A stretch of DNA of 40,712 nt, from positions 1 to 40,712 of the IMG/VR virus record IMGVR_UViG_3300036466_000091. One strand, 5' to 3'. The translations under genes were made by a program, and so were the position numbers. The notes under the pieces were generated by a model, which ran no database searches, had not been told where the DNA came from, and was given only the letters and a program-made list of their open reading frames with translations. Positions within the stretch are counted from its first letter, which is position 1; every line of letters starts with the position of its first letter. This DNA is from a virus. Positions 8,036-15,511 of this stretch are shown in pieces.

Positions 8036-10341
8036 GCACCAAACCTCGCGCGGCTACGGGATTGCTCTTGCGCCATTTTAGCAGCAATTTGGCTCTGGGT
8101 GCGGCGATCTGGCGTACCTTGAACGATGAAGTTGACCGTTTGATTGGATCCACCGACAGGCATTTGCTGCCCCTTGGTGTGATCGATTACGGTTTCGTTC
8201 GGGTGCATCATCGCCATGAAGCCGCCTTTGCCGTCCAGGCCACCTGCACGCGCACCGCCGCCAGTGAATCCGCCGCCGTCAAAGCTGGCAACCGTCTGGC
8301 CTGCGATCATGCCGGCAGTGACAAAACCCATGCCCATGGCGACGTTAGCGTGCACCTCGCCAGCCGCCAGTAATGCCGGCGCAGCAGGGCCAGACATAGC
8401 GGCCATTTGCGCGTAGGCGACGCGAATCGCCATGGCTGACTGGAAGCCCTGAATGATTGCGTTTGCGCCCGCCAGAGCCTGCGAGAAGATAAAGAACGCA
8501 CGCCCTGCCGCACTGCCTTCGTCGTAAAGGCCCTGCATTGTGCTGATTTGCGCAGACGTGATGCTGATAATGCTCGCTGCTGACGAAAGCGCTTGCTCTT
8601 GGTCGCGAGCCATTGTCTCTTCTAAAATCTGTTGGCGTTGCGCGGAGTAGGCAAGGTCAAGATTAAGCATTGCCTCGTCGTGCATTTGCTTGTTCAGGTA
8701 TTCGGTCTGGTATGCCGCCTCAATGATTGCGCGCTTCTGCTCTTGCTCAACACGCAACCGCTCAAGCTCTGGCGACTCGCCACCCGGCAGGGTTGACATT
8801 GCTTGCTCAAACTCACTACCTGCCGCCTTGCGCGCCTCCATCCGATACAGGGCATCGGACAGACTGTTAACCTGCGCTATCTGCTCGGCGGTTGCGTACT
8901 GGTTAAGGCGTAGCTCGGCCTGGCGCTGTGCTAGTGCATCGGCTGGCAGGGTTGCCTGGTATAGGGATTCGGCGAGGTCGGTGATGACATCAACGTTTGA
9001 CTGTTGATCCTTGGCTAGCTGCTTCGCCTCTTTAATCGCGGCTTTTTGAGCGGCTGTCAGCTTCTCTGTGGCGGTTGATGCTGATTCCGTCCCTACCTTG
9101 TACTTGGCTAAACGGTCGCCATCCTCGCGCTCTCGATTGTCGTATTCTTCTCGAAGCCTTTTAGACTCTTTGATTTGAGAATCAAAGCTATTTAGGGCTG
9201 TATCTCTCTCCTCAAGAATCGATGAAATAGAGCTTTCCCGAGCGTCTCGCGCAATGTTTAGCTCTGTTTCAAGCCTTGCCCCGACGCCAGCAAAAGTGTC
9301 GTTTGTAAAAATTGCGTTTATGCCATCATTGAATGATCGAGCATAAGCCTTTACCTGATCGAAGCCGGACACAATCTCAACTGTCATGATCTGAATCAGT
9401 GCTCTGACGTTTTCCGGCAGATTCCTGAAAGTGTCGATCATGTTTTTTACATTGTTATCTGTCAGCGATGCCCAATAACCGGTCTCATCCTCGAATAACC
9501 CGCTGATAATATTTAGCGACTCGCTAATATCTCGGGAGAAACCGTCAAACTTTCCAGCAATAGCAGATAGCTCGGCCTGCAACTGGCCGGAGGCTACCTG
9601 GTCTGTAAGCTCCTGCATCGCTGCTGTCGCTGTTCTTACCTGCTCCTCAATAAGAGAGCCAACACCAGCCGCGCTAACCTCACGAAAAAGACCGTCCATC
9701 GTGTCGCCAAAGTTTGATAGCGCACCATCAAGCGTGTTTATTCGCTTTTCCATTGCGCCGGCAAACTGGTTTTCACCGATAGATGTTAGGTATCTCTCAA
9801 TCTCTGCGGCGTTCTTGCCGATTGTTGTCGTTACGCCTTGAAACGTAAACGAAACCTTATCGCCTTCGCTCTTAGACTTAATGCCGAACTCTTTTAGGCG
9901 CTCAAATTCACCAGTAGAGGCATCAGCTACAGCCTCGATCATCTGATTTAAGTCTTTACCAAGGGCGGACGCGGTGTTGCCGTAAGAGGTTAATGCCGCT
10001 TCACTTGGTGTCAGGCCGAGGTTTACGAGCTTAGTGAACCCCTCGACCGCTTGGTCAAGTGAGTAAGGCGTCTTGGCTGCAAAGTCTTGAAGCGCCTCGA
10101 AAGCCTTGGCGGCACCCTCGGCGCTACCGGTGGCTGTTTGAAGGCCAGCGTTAAGCACGTCGAATTGACGCTGCACAGCCACGAGCTTAGATAGTGATCC
10201 AGCGATCGTGCCGATAGCGGCTAACGGGCCAAGCAAGTCCTTGATAGTGCCGGTTGCGGTCTTGGCCGTATCACTGAACTGCTTTAGCTCACGCTTTGCG
10301 CCCGCTGCGTCAACGGCTATCTGTAGGCGTGCAATTTCCAA
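8032..10341 (-). CDS. Tail tape measure protein
   Basis: 769 residues, the longest protein of the window. The N-terminus (IDAVDAAGAKRELKQF-type, then TIKDLLGPLAAIGTIAGSL) and the block SLDQAVEGFTKLVNLGLTPS match TP901/lambda-H-type tape measures. Long helical stretches follow, with a charged coiled-coil zone around residues 345-460, and there are hydrophobic, alanine-rich helices near residues 610-690 that could insert in the membrane during DNA entry. The C-terminus is Gly-rich (FDGGGFTGGGARAGGLDGKG) and resembles the usual tape-measure end. At about 0.15 nm per residue the tail would be near 115 nm, an estimate from family rules. Confidence 0.93.
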   Translation of the reverse strand: MEIARLQIAVDAAGAKRELKQFSDTAKTATGTIKDLLGPLAAIGTIAGSLSKLVAVQRQFDVLNAGLQTATGSAEGAAKAFEALQDFAAKTPYSLDQAVEGFTKLVNLGLTPSEAALTSYGNTASALGKDLNQMIEAVADASTGEFERLKEFGIKSKSEGDKVSFTFQGVTTTIGKNAAEIERYLTSIGENQFAGAMEKRINTLDGALSNFGDTMDGLFREVSAAGVGSLIEEQVRTATAAMQELTDQVASGQLQAELSAIAGKFDGFSRDISESLNIISGLFEDETGYWASLTDNNVKNMIDTFRNLPENVRALIQIMTVEIVSGFDQVKAYARSFNDGINAIFTNDTFAGVGARLETELNIARDARESSISSILEERDTALNSFDSQIKESKRLREEYDNREREDGDRLAKYKVGTESASTATEKLTAAQKAAIKEAKQLAKDQQSNVDVITDLAESLYQATLPADALAQRQAELRLNQYATAEQIAQVNSLSDALYRMEARKAAGSEFEQAMSTLPGGESPELERLRVEQEQKRAIIEAAYQTEYLNKQMHDEAMLNLDLAYSAQRQQILEETMARDQEQALSSAASIISITSAQISTMQGLYDEGSAAGRAFFIFSQALAGANAIIQGFQSAMAIRVAYAQMAAMSGPAAPALLAAGEVHANVAMGMGFVTAGMIAGQTVASFDGGGFTGGGARAGGLDGKGGFMAMMHPNETVIDHTKGQQMPVGGSNQTVNFIVQGTPDRRTQSQIAAKMAQEQSRSRARFGA

Positions 10342-10344
10342 GGC

Positions 10345-11087
10345 TTATCTCCTGCGCCTGAGCGCATTGCGTACATCTTGCGCGACCTGTTCGCGGTTTA
10401 GTGAGTCACTAACCCATGGCGATGCTGCCGGCTTTTGATCAAATTCAAAGCATGCCGCGTTGTACGCGGAAGCCATGCGCATAATCGCGCCTGCCTCCCA
10501 AGACGATAAGCGCGTTCCTGTTGCTTGCCTCCATGCGTTCAACTCCTGCCACGTCAGCCCGCGCATCCCGCATTCCATGGCCATATTTACCACATAGTCC
10601 GCGCCATCGAGAGGCGGCATCCCGTTACCCTTGTTAGCCTCGTAACGCGCCGCCCCGTTCTTGGTTGGCCTTGTGTGTAGCCAGCCTAAGTACCTGCCGT
10701 AAAGCTCAAGGGCGCTTAGGCTTTGGGCAAAAAATTGCCTACCGTAAAGATGAACCGATCAACTTGTCTGCGGATCTCGTCAGAGCGCGTGTAAATATCA
10801 ACGGCAGACTGTTTGCTGAATTGAACAGCCTTTCCACCCTCGACGATGCCGACCCATCCTTTTGTCAGTTCAGCCAGCCGTGCCGCGTCAACTTCCTTGC
10901 CTTCTGGTGGTTCCTTGCCTTCTGCCTTTAATTTCAGCGCGGTGGCTTGGGCCGCCTTCATAGTATTGCGGAAAGTATCGGAATCCATGCCATACAGAGT
11001 TATTGAAATATCGGTAGGCTTGCCGTTATGCGGGTTTTTGATAACGCATTCTGCGGTATCAGAAGAAATCAAAAGGGACAAATCCAT
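10345..11087 (-). CDS. Tail assembly chaperone GT fusion made by -1 frameshift
   Basis: The shorter chaperone frame (10716-11087) contains the slippery heptamer T TTT TTG at 10734-10728, three codons before its stop. A -1 slip there enters a frame with no stop for 36 codons that runs straight into the 91-residue frame at 10345-10620. The predicted fusion is about 247 residues. This is the arrangement of lambda G and GT, where G alone and the GT fusion together load the tape measure before tube assembly. The T part has GMRGLTWQELNAWRQATG and LSSWEAGAIMRMASAYN, patterns seen in GT-like C-terminal parts. A separate start for the T part at 10620 has no clear ribosome site, which favours the fusion. 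Confidence 0.85.
10716..11087 (-). CDS. Tail assembly chaperone G
   Basis: 123 residues, starting MDLSLLISSDTAECVIKNPH and continuing PTDISITLYGMDSDTFRNTM, typical of G-like chaperones that lie between tube and tape-measure genes. It has an alanine/lysine helix in the middle and ends NFLPKA just past the frameshift site. It binds the tape measure in the cytoplasm and is not part of the virion in known systems. A hairpin with a T-run stands between the tube gene and this one, so less message should reach it than the tube gene. Confidence 0.85.
   Translation of the reverse strand: MDLSLLISSDTAECVIKNPHNGKPTDISITLYGMDSDTFRNTMKAAQATALKLKAEGKEPPEGKEVDAARLAELTKGWVGIVEGGKAVQFSKQSAVDIYTRSDEIRRQVDRFIFTVGNFLPKA
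10728..10734 (-). promoter_or_regulatory. -1 ribosomal frameshift site (T TTT TTG)
   Basis: Read on the minus strand, the zero-frame codons are AAT TTT TTG, so T TTT TTG fits the X XXY YYZ rule. The -1 frame beyond it is open for 36 codons up to the ATG of the T part at 10620. Position and frame agree with the lambda G/GT slip. Confidence 0.85.
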
Positions 11088-11101
11088 GCGTACAACTCCA
11101 G

Positions 11102-11129
11102 AAAAAGCAGCCCCCGTTTCCAGGGGCTA
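11102..11129 (-). terminator. Hairpin terminator after the tail tube gene (probably leaky)
   Basis: On the minus strand AGCCCC and GGGGGCT pair around TGGAAAC and are followed by a T-run (GCTTTTTC). It lies between the stop of the tube gene and the start of chaperone G. Since the tape measure and tip genes downstream have no other promoter that I can see, it must be read through in part. Confidence 0.7.
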
Positions 11130-11133
11130 ACAG

Positions 11134-11814
11134 TTAGATCAGCGCGAAGTTCGCGGTGACAGTCACGTTACCCATAACGTCTACGTCCTGGCGCGGGTTG
11201 TCGGTCTTGCCGTCGCTCCAGTCAACAAACTCATAGGTGGATGCCGCCACAGCCGCCACAGCTGTGCCGTCGCCGCCATAGGTGATGACCTGCGGGCTTG
11301 CACCGATCAGCGAGCCGTTAGCGCCAGCTGTGTAGGTCAGCGTGACAGTGGTAGTGCCTGGGCCTGCAACAGACACAACGTCGCGGTAGTCGCGGCGGAA
11401 GGTCACTGTTGCTTGGCGCAGGGTGTTTGAGTCACCGCCGGCACCAGTAAACGAATAAACAAGCGCCTGGAAGTAGTCGATCTCGCCGTTGTTGTAGACG
11501 ACCTTGAAGGCGTATTGATTATCGGAGTCGCGCGCGGTTTTCAGCAGCACTTGGCCGGCGTCCGAACGGTCAACCAGGATCTCCATGGTTTCTTCGTTCT
11601 GGTCGCTGGTGCCTTTGAAGTGCAGGGTTGCTCGACGACCGAGAACCGAGACAGGCACGTCTTCATATACGGTGCCGCCTTCGCCTGGCGCGGAAACGAT
11701 CTCGCCAACGCTGGTATAGGTCAGCGCCGCAAAGCCTGCCTCATCGTAGGTTACGGGCACGCCAGCGCTAACGCTGATCTGCGTACCCGCAAAGGTAACT
11801 GCGTTTGTGGTCAT
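11134..11814 (-). CDS. Major tail tube protein with C-terminal repeat domain
   Basis: 226 residues. Residues 1-150 (SAGVPVTYDEAGFAALTYTS, then GTSDQNEETMEILVDRSDAG) match lambda/GTA-type tail tube proteins. Residues from about 152 onward (TYTAGANGSLIGASPQVITY, then YEFVDWSDGKTDNPR and VTVTANF) form a Flg_new_2/InlB-B-like repeat, a small beta-rich decoration that projects from the tube surface. It lies just before the chaperone and tape-measure genes as expected, with its own promoter region upstream. The repeat domain is an optional extra in this family and may mediate surface binding. Confidence 0.88.
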   Translation of the reverse strand: MTTNAVTFAGTQISVSAGVPVTYDEAGFAALTYTSVGEIVSAPGEGGTVYEDVPVSVLGRRATLHFKGTSDQNEETMEILVDRSDAGQVLLKTARDSDNQYAFKVVYNNGEIDYFQALVYSFTGAGGDSNTLRQATVTFRRDYRDVVSVAGPGTTTVTLTYTAGANGSLIGASPQVITYGGDGTAVAAVAASTYEFVDWSDGKTDNPRQDVDVMGNVTVTANFALI

Positions 11815-11855
11815 GGTGTAAATCCTCTAGCTAGTAGGTGCATGCATATGCTTGA

Positions 11856-11884
11856 GGATTATGGCATAGATCGTGCTAAGGCAA
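11856..11884 (-). promoter_or_regulatory. Leftward promoter for the tail tube operon
   Basis: Minus strand: -35 TTGCCT at 11884-11879. The -10 may be CATAAT (15-bp spacer) or TAATCC (17 bp). A TATGCAT sequence follows, a weaker copy of the motif seen at the portal, scaffold and connector promoters. It lies just downstream of the C39-peptidase terminator. Confidence 0.5.
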
Positions 11885-11912
11885 AAGGCGTGCCAAGTTA
11901 AACTGTATGCAA

Positions 11913-11940
11913 GAAAAAGCCCGCTGCTTGAGCGGGCTTA
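11913..11940 (-). terminator. Rho-independent terminator after the C39-like gene
   Basis: Minus strand: AAGCCCGCT and AGCGGGCTT form a nine-base stem with a five-base loop followed by a T-run (TTTTTCTT). It starts 15 bases after the stop of the gene at 11955. Confidence 0.85.
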
Positions 11941-11954
11941 AGCGCTGAGTTAGC

Positions 11955-12413
11955 TTAGTCCTTCCAGTGCAAGTAAGCGTCTATGGTGAAGCCGCCAAGC
12001 TCTTCCTCTAAAGCTGAAGAAACATCTCCACGCTTAACATAGTAACGCCTCCCATCGCGGCCCATAACAGGATCTATAACGCGATAGTCGTCTTCTGTAA
12101 CCTCAATTACAATCTGGTGATTTCCGCCTGTAAAATTCAGGCTAGGAACTGTAACTAAATAAGCGCCAGGCTCAAAAAGATCCCCACCGTCTAATGAGTC
12201 AAAAGTCTTAAATCGCAATCCAAGGTCAACCATGATTTGGCGTACCTTTATGCCCCCATCACGGTATCTCTGATGATAAGTATCAATTACTTTTTCGGCT
12301 GGAACACCGGCCAGTATAGCCAGTGACGTGCAGACACAGCTATAAGGGCATGGCTGCATCTGGTGTTTTAGTTTTTGTTTTGAATCGACAGAATTTGATT
12401 CGTTAGCGATCAT
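11955..12413 (-). CDS. C39-like (papain-fold) cysteine peptidase, accessory gene
   Basis: 152 residues. Gln20 and Cys26 (QPCPYSCVCTSLA), His99 (GGNHQIVIEV) and Asp114 (RVIDPVMGR) give the Gln/Cys/His/Asp layout of C39-like peptidases, including the usual Gln-x5-Cys spacing. There is no signal peptide, ABC domain or double-glycine partner, so this is a stand-alone enzyme, probably cytoplasmic. It sits between the tail terminator and tail tube genes with its own terminator, and a promoter follows for the tube gene. I could not find a convincing promoter of its own. The substrate is unknown. A role in modifying a host or virion protein is conceivable, but nothing in the sequence shows it. Confidence 0.65.
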   Translation of the reverse strand: MIANESNSVDSKQKLKHQMQPCPYSCVCTSLAILAGVPAEKVIDTYHQRYRDGGIKVRQIMVDLGLRFKTFDSLDGGDLFEPGAYLVTVPSLNFTGGNHQIVIEVTEDDYRVIDPVMGRDGRRYYVKRGDVSSALEEELGGFTIDAYLHWKD

Positions 12414-12500
12414 AACGTCACCGTAAGTTAATCACCGGAAAAGGAATGCGCCAGCCAGTCGGTGCACTGGTTTTCGGGGATCAACCTAGGCGCTTATGTA

Positions 12501-12899
12501 CTATACAGCCACAAAACCACGATACTCAACACTAACCACGGCGCGATACCAACCATCAACCGGCCCAAGCGGCACATACGATACCGCGCCAACCTCAACG
12601 CCACTAACCCGCGTGCCACGCTTGAAGTGCGCACGGATCTGTTGAGCCATGGTCTGCGCCGCGCCAGCGCCCTTGTTTAGCGGGTAGTTTAGATCGATCT
12701 GAAATACGCCCGGCATTTCGTCAGAGTCGGCCAGCGACAGCGCCGCAGTGGTTGCTGGAATGTTAAAGGCGGACGCCCATGCAACGGTTGGCGCTGGCTT
12801 AGTGAATGCCGCGTTGGGGTATGCAGTAAGCGCATCCGTGAAAAATGCGCCGGCTCGGTAATGGGCGATGAGTGCGGCGGGGATGGTGTTGAAGCTCAT
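12501..12899 (-). CDS. Tail terminator protein (DUF4128-like)
   Basis: 132 residues, starting MSFNTIPAALIAHYRAGAFF, with ADSDEMPGVFQIDLNYPLNK and a C-terminal strand WYRAVVSVEYRGF. This matches DUF4128/tail-terminator-like proteins (lambda gpU position), which cap the tube and join it to the head. The start overlaps the stop of the small gene upstream (ATGA). It is the last connector gene before the C39 cassette and the tube gene. Confidence 0.75.
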   Translation of the reverse strand: MSFNTIPAALIAHYRAGAFFTDALTAYPNAAFTKPAPTVAWASAFNIPATTAALSLADSDEMPGVFQIDLNYPLNKGAGAAQTMAQQIRAHFKRGTRVSGVEVGAVSYVPLGPVDGWYRAVVSVEYRGFVAV

Positions 12900-13051
12900 T
12901 TAGCAAGCTCCATGCGCATGCCTTTTGCGGCGATTTCAGCAGCTCGCGTCAGGCTAATTAGGCGCAGCTTATAAGCAGCCTTCAAAGCGAAGAAGACAGG
13001 CCAGAAAAACCAGCGCTTCGAGCATTCGACTTTAATCATGATTTCAGCCAT
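12896..13051 (-). CDS. Small basic protein in the connector operon
   Basis: 51 residues. The start overlaps the upstream stop (TAATG) and the stop overlaps the next ATG (ATGA). It contains an aromatic and hydrophobic stretch (RWFFWPVFFALKAAYKLRL) that could be a membrane segment, then a basic helix. The family is not recognised. Being locked between the HK97 gp10-like and tail terminator genes by overlaps at both ends argues that it is translated. Confidence 0.55.
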   Translation of the reverse strand: MAEIMIKVECSKRWFFWPVFFALKAAYKLRLISLTRAAEIAAKGMRMELAK

Positions 13052-13440
13052 TAGACTTTGTTCTCCGCTACGGCCTTGCGAACGATTGATTTAATGCGAG
13101 CTACGTTCTTGCGCGCCATACCTGACGGTGCCTGCTGCGACCAGCCGAACTCAAGCCGATAGATGTAGGGCAAATTGTTCGCCAGGTAAATCAGCTTACC
13201 CATCCCAAATACGGATGTTTCGCGAGCTGTTTCTTGAAGTGCGGCGCTTAGGTCGCGATCTACTTCGCCTTCCTTCGGATTCCACAGCGAAGTTTGCCAG
13301 TTTCCGCGCGCACGCCCCGTATCTACTGGCGTGTCCTTGATTACCGAACCAAACAGCTCAAGCGTGATTGCGCGACCGGTTTCATCCAGACTGGAATTAG
13401 TCAGCTTGGCGAACTTGGCAATGTCGCTGGCAAAGCTCAT
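13051..13440 (-). CDS. HK97 gp10-like head-tail protein
   Basis: 129 residues from the ATG in a TGATG overlap; a GTG three bases upstream is the alternative. The core KDTPVDTGRARGNWQ is the diagnostic block of HK97 gp10-like proteins, followed by a helix with NNLPYIYRLEFGWSQQAPSG. The family is a head-tail connector or tail-completion component. Its place, between the stopper-like gene and the tail terminator, is the usual one. Confidence 0.85.
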   Translation of the reverse strand: MSFASDIAKFAKLTNSSLDETGRAITLELFGSVIKDTPVDTGRARGNWQTSLWNPKEGEVDRDLSAALQETARETSVFGMGKLIYLANNLPYIYRLEFGWSQQAPSGMARKNVARIKSIVRKAVAENKV

Positions 13441-13640
13441 CACTTATCGCCAAGCGTGACGGCCACGCGGATAACTGCGGTGATTAAGCTATTGGTTTCA
13501 ATCTTTTCAATGTCTACGTCAAAAACGCAATCTACTTCCGTGTCTCCTACCATAAGAACCAAGCTGCTTGCGCTCATGGCCTCGCTCACTCCCCCGGTCG
13601 GCCTTGTGAAAATACGAATAACGTCTTTTTTTGCTTCCAT
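13440..13640 (-). CDS. Small connector-operon protein of unknown function
   Basis: 66 residues from the ATG of a TGATG overlap with the upstream stop. The sequence EAKKDVIRIFTRPTGGVS followed by VLMVGDTEVDCVFDVDIEK suggests a small beta-rich domain. No motif is recognised. It stands between the head-tail stopper-like protein and the HK97 gp10-like protein, and its stop overlaps the next start, so co-translation with head-tail connectors is likely. The function is unknown. Confidence 0.6.
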   Translation of the reverse strand: MEAKKDVIRIFTRPTGGVSEAMSASSLVLMVGDTEVDCVFDVDIEKIETNSLITAVIRVAVTLGDK

Positions 13641-14002
13641 CACTTACGCCCCTGCAACTCAAACAACAGATTAATGCCAGCCGGTGACAGCGCTTTGACC
13701 GCCTGCACGGTGTAAGCGTCCGTGCCGTCGATTACCTGCGCCCCGGTTGTCGGCTCTGGCGCATCAGATACGCTCAACAGTAGCTTTTTGTCGTCAGTCT
13801 GAACGTAGGTGCCAGATTCATTCGTGCGGCCTTTGTAGTTCAGCACAAGCCCGCTGACAGGGTAATCAGTGTAGGCCGGCACATTCGTTTGCGTTGCTGG
13901 ATCGTATACCGAGCCGGTCTGAATGCGCAGCGTCATAGGCTTGCCGAACTGGGTTAGCAGGCGGCTAGCGGTTGACTGTAGGCCGCTGTAGAAGTCACTC
14001 AT
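13640..14002 (-). CDS. Head-tail joining/stopper-like protein
   Basis: 120 residues: an N-terminal helix (FYSGLQSTASRLLTQFGKPM) and then a beta-barrel-like series (RIQTGSVYDPATQTNVPAYT, GLVLNYKGRTNESGTYVQTD, KKLLLSVSDAPEPTTGAQV). This is the pattern of phage head closure or stopper proteins (HK97 gp7/SPP1 gp16-like, lambda FII analogues). The start overlaps the upstream stop by eight bases. The placement after the adaptor and the Ntn-hydrolase-like gene supports the assignment, but I have no diagnostic motif. Confidence 0.65.
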   Translation of the reverse strand: MSDFYSGLQSTASRLLTQFGKPMTLRIQTGSVYDPATQTNVPAYTDYPVSGLVLNYKGRTNESGTYVQTDDKKLLLSVSDAPEPTTGAQVIDGTDAYTVQAVKALSPAGINLLFELQGRK

Positions 14003-14456
14003 TAAGGGTCACCCACTGACCTGTTTTAATATCTAGCGCGCTGATCTTTCCGCCAGTTCTTACATCTCGCGTGGCGGCGTATTTTACTGCATCAACAGCC
14101 GTTTTCCCGTGATCCATGGCGGCACTAGCAAAGTGTATGCCTGATCCTTGCGCTACGTTATATGTCGCCATACTGCGCCACGGCTCACCCTCTCGCGTCA
14201 ATCCGGCCTCGTAGCACTTACCATCAGACGCGACCAAGGCCGAGCAGCTAACCGAAAATTCAGGCGCGCCGGAAAGCTTTTTAGTGTGGTAGTCAATGAA
14301 CCTATCAAAGTCAGCAACAGCTCCACATAAGAACCATACCTCATCACCGACTACCCGCCACTTTTGAAAGTCTCGGCAGGCAATCAGGTCGTCTGCGGTT
14401 ATCATTCCATCAACTGCAATCACGCCGCTTGCATGGTGGTAGGCAATGGTAGTCAT
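13995..14456 (-). CDS. Proteasome/HslV-like Ntn-hydrolase family protein
   Basis: 153 residues starting MTTIAYHHASGVIAVDGMIT. Removal of Met1 would leave an N-terminal Thr, the nucleophile of proteasome-beta and HslV-type Ntn hydrolases. An Asp-Gly pair (AVDG), a lysine in FQKWRVVG, a glycine-serine turn (AQGSGIHFASAAMDHGK) and a C-terminal DVRTGGKISAL also fit that fold. Proteins of this group are common in phage head-tail operons, and their substrate is not known. It could act in maturation or be a structural relic. The start overlaps the upstream stop (ATGA) within the connector operon. Confidence 0.7.
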   Translation of the reverse strand: MTTIAYHHASGVIAVDGMITADDLIACRDFQKWRVVGDEVWFLCGAVADFDRFIDYHTKKLSGAPEFSVSCSALVASDGKCYEAGLTREGEPWRSMATYNVAQGSGIHFASAAMDHGKTAVDAVKYAATRDVRTGGKISALDIKTGQWVTLNE

Positions 14457-14935
14457 ACCCGAGTAACCGCAAAGTTAGAGCCGCCTGCGCTAGTGCGAAA
14501 GAGTGGTTTCAGCAAGCCAGTGACCGCCGTGAAAATAGGCTGAGTATTGTTGTACCCCTCGGCATATTTAACGGTCACAACGTCCACGGTTTCCTCGATC
14601 ACACTGCCAGTCGAACCGACGCCGACGGTAGGCATCAGCGCAACCCCTGAATCAGCCTCAAGCGCCAAGCGGATCTGCGCGTCTTTCAGGCTTTGCGGGA
14701 TAGCGTCATCAGCCAGCGCAGTGCCGTACACATACACACCTGTGCGCGGCCATGCTAGCGGTTGTGATGCTGACGCGCGCACGCCCTGCCATTGATCCTC
14801 AAGCGTGGCGAGAAAATCCATGGCTAGCGTGAGAATGACCGACTGCGAGCCTGTCACGGTGATGCCGCGCGCTGCTGCGTAGGCGTCAAGCTCGGCTTCG
14901 GTTGCGTATGTGTCGGTGCCTGGTGTTAGTGGCAT
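14453..14935 (-). CDS. Head-tail adaptor (DnaT_2-like family)
   Basis: 160 residues. The N-terminal block DTYATEAELDAYAAARGITV and the later SQPLAWPRTGVYVYG with DAIPQSLKDAQIRLALEAD match a family often labelled DnaT-like ssDNA binding protein but found as the head-tail adaptor (first connector below the portal) in many siphophages. A helical bundle followed by a C-terminal extension is the expected shape. It is the first or second gene of the connector operon, with a promoter 240 bases upstream. Confidence 0.78.
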   Translation of the reverse strand: MPLTPGTDTYATEAELDAYAAARGITVTGSQSVILTLAMDFLATLEDQWQGVRASASQPLAWPRTGVYVYGTALADDAIPQSLKDAQIRLALEADSGVALMPTVGVGSTGSVIEETVDVVTVKYAEGYNNTQPIFTAVTGLLKPLFRTSAGGSNFAVTRV

Positions 14936-15144
14936 TAAGCGAACGCCTCCCGGCGCATAGTCTTGAGCATTACGCGAGCAATGCGGAGTGATTTAGATTT
15001 GGCGAACTGGCTGATTTTATGCAGGTCGCCTACTTCCTCGTAGCGTGCCCCGTCGAATTCGCCAAAGGCTACTTGGTCAACACGCTCAAAGATTCCGCGA
15101 TGATCGGTGATTAATGCTATTTCCCCGCTCTTCTGGATTTGCAT
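14935..15144 (-). CDS. Small protein at the head of the connector operon
   Basis: 69 residues from the ATG that has AGAGG nine bases upstream. A longer frame starting further up crosses a terminator and promoter and is rejected. Sequence: MQIQKSGEIALITDHRG, then FGEFDGARYEEVGDLHKISQ and a basic C-terminal helix. No family is recognised. Its stop overlaps the adaptor ATG (TAATG). It is the first gene after a late-class promoter at 15171-15199. Confidence 0.65.
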   Translation of the reverse strand: MQIQKSGEIALITDHRGIFERVDQVAFGEFDGARYEEVGDLHKISQFAKSKSLRIARVMLKTMRREAFA

Positions 15145-15170
15145 GCTACTGGCCTCTGTTGTGTATGCAT

Positions 15171-15199
15171 ATGTTATGCCAGATTGGTGGTTAGGGCAA
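15171..15199 (-). promoter_or_regulatory. Leftward late-class promoter for the connector operon
   Basis: Minus strand: -35 TTGCCC, a 17-bp spacer, -10 TAACAT, inside the shared motif GGCATANNATNTGCAT. It follows directly on the terminator of the accessory gene at 15230. Confidence 0.7.
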
Positions 15200-15202
15200 A
15201 AG

Positions 15203-15225
15203 AAAAGCCCGCGATTGGCGGGCTT
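15203..15225 (-). terminator. Rho-independent terminator after the 15230 accessory gene
   Basis: Minus strand: AAGCCCGC and GCGGGCTT form an eight-base stem with a five-base loop, followed by TTTCTTTT. Confidence 0.85.
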
Positions 15226-15229
15226 GGTT

Positions 15230-15475
15230 TTACTCTGTTCCTGCAATCCAGCAGGGAACCTTGGCTTCTGATAGCAATTTACGAAGCGTTCCGCAAGGCT
15301 CCTTTGTGTCCTCATCAACCCACTGAGTTTCTAGAAGCTCGCCAACTACTAGGCTTACATCGCTAATTTCATCGAAATCAAGCCCATTCATTTCCATATG
15401 TAGTTGCTTTGCCTGATTTGCAGATTCTGCTGCATAGTAGTCATGATCTCCGACTAAGTAGCAATTCAAGTTCAT
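15230..15475 (-). CDS. Accessory protein of unknown function
   Basis: 81 residues from the ATG with GGAG eight bases upstream; an in-frame ATG 72 bases further up lies on the far side of the promoter -10 box and is rejected. The sequence MNLNCYLVGDHDYYAAESAN followed by MEMNGLDFDEISDVSLVVG and LLETQWVDEDTKEPCGTL is acidic with a conserved WVDE-type core, seen in small phage hypothetical proteins. It has its own -10 box (TATACT) and its own terminator between the capsid and connector genes, which marks it as an inserted accessory cassette (moron). The function is unknown. Confidence 0.65.
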   Translation of the reverse strand: MNLNCYLVGDHDYYAAESANQAKQLHMEMNGLDFDEISDVSLVVGELLETQWVDEDTKEPCGTLRKLLSEAKVPCWIAGTE

Positions 15476-15511
15476 CTCTATTACTCCATAAGCGCACCAT
15501 TGCGCACGCCT

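Noticed and set aside
14935-15318. Longer form of the 69-residue gene (127 codons)
   Set aside because: The extra 58 codons span a terminator and a promoter, and a good ribosome site precedes the inner ATG.
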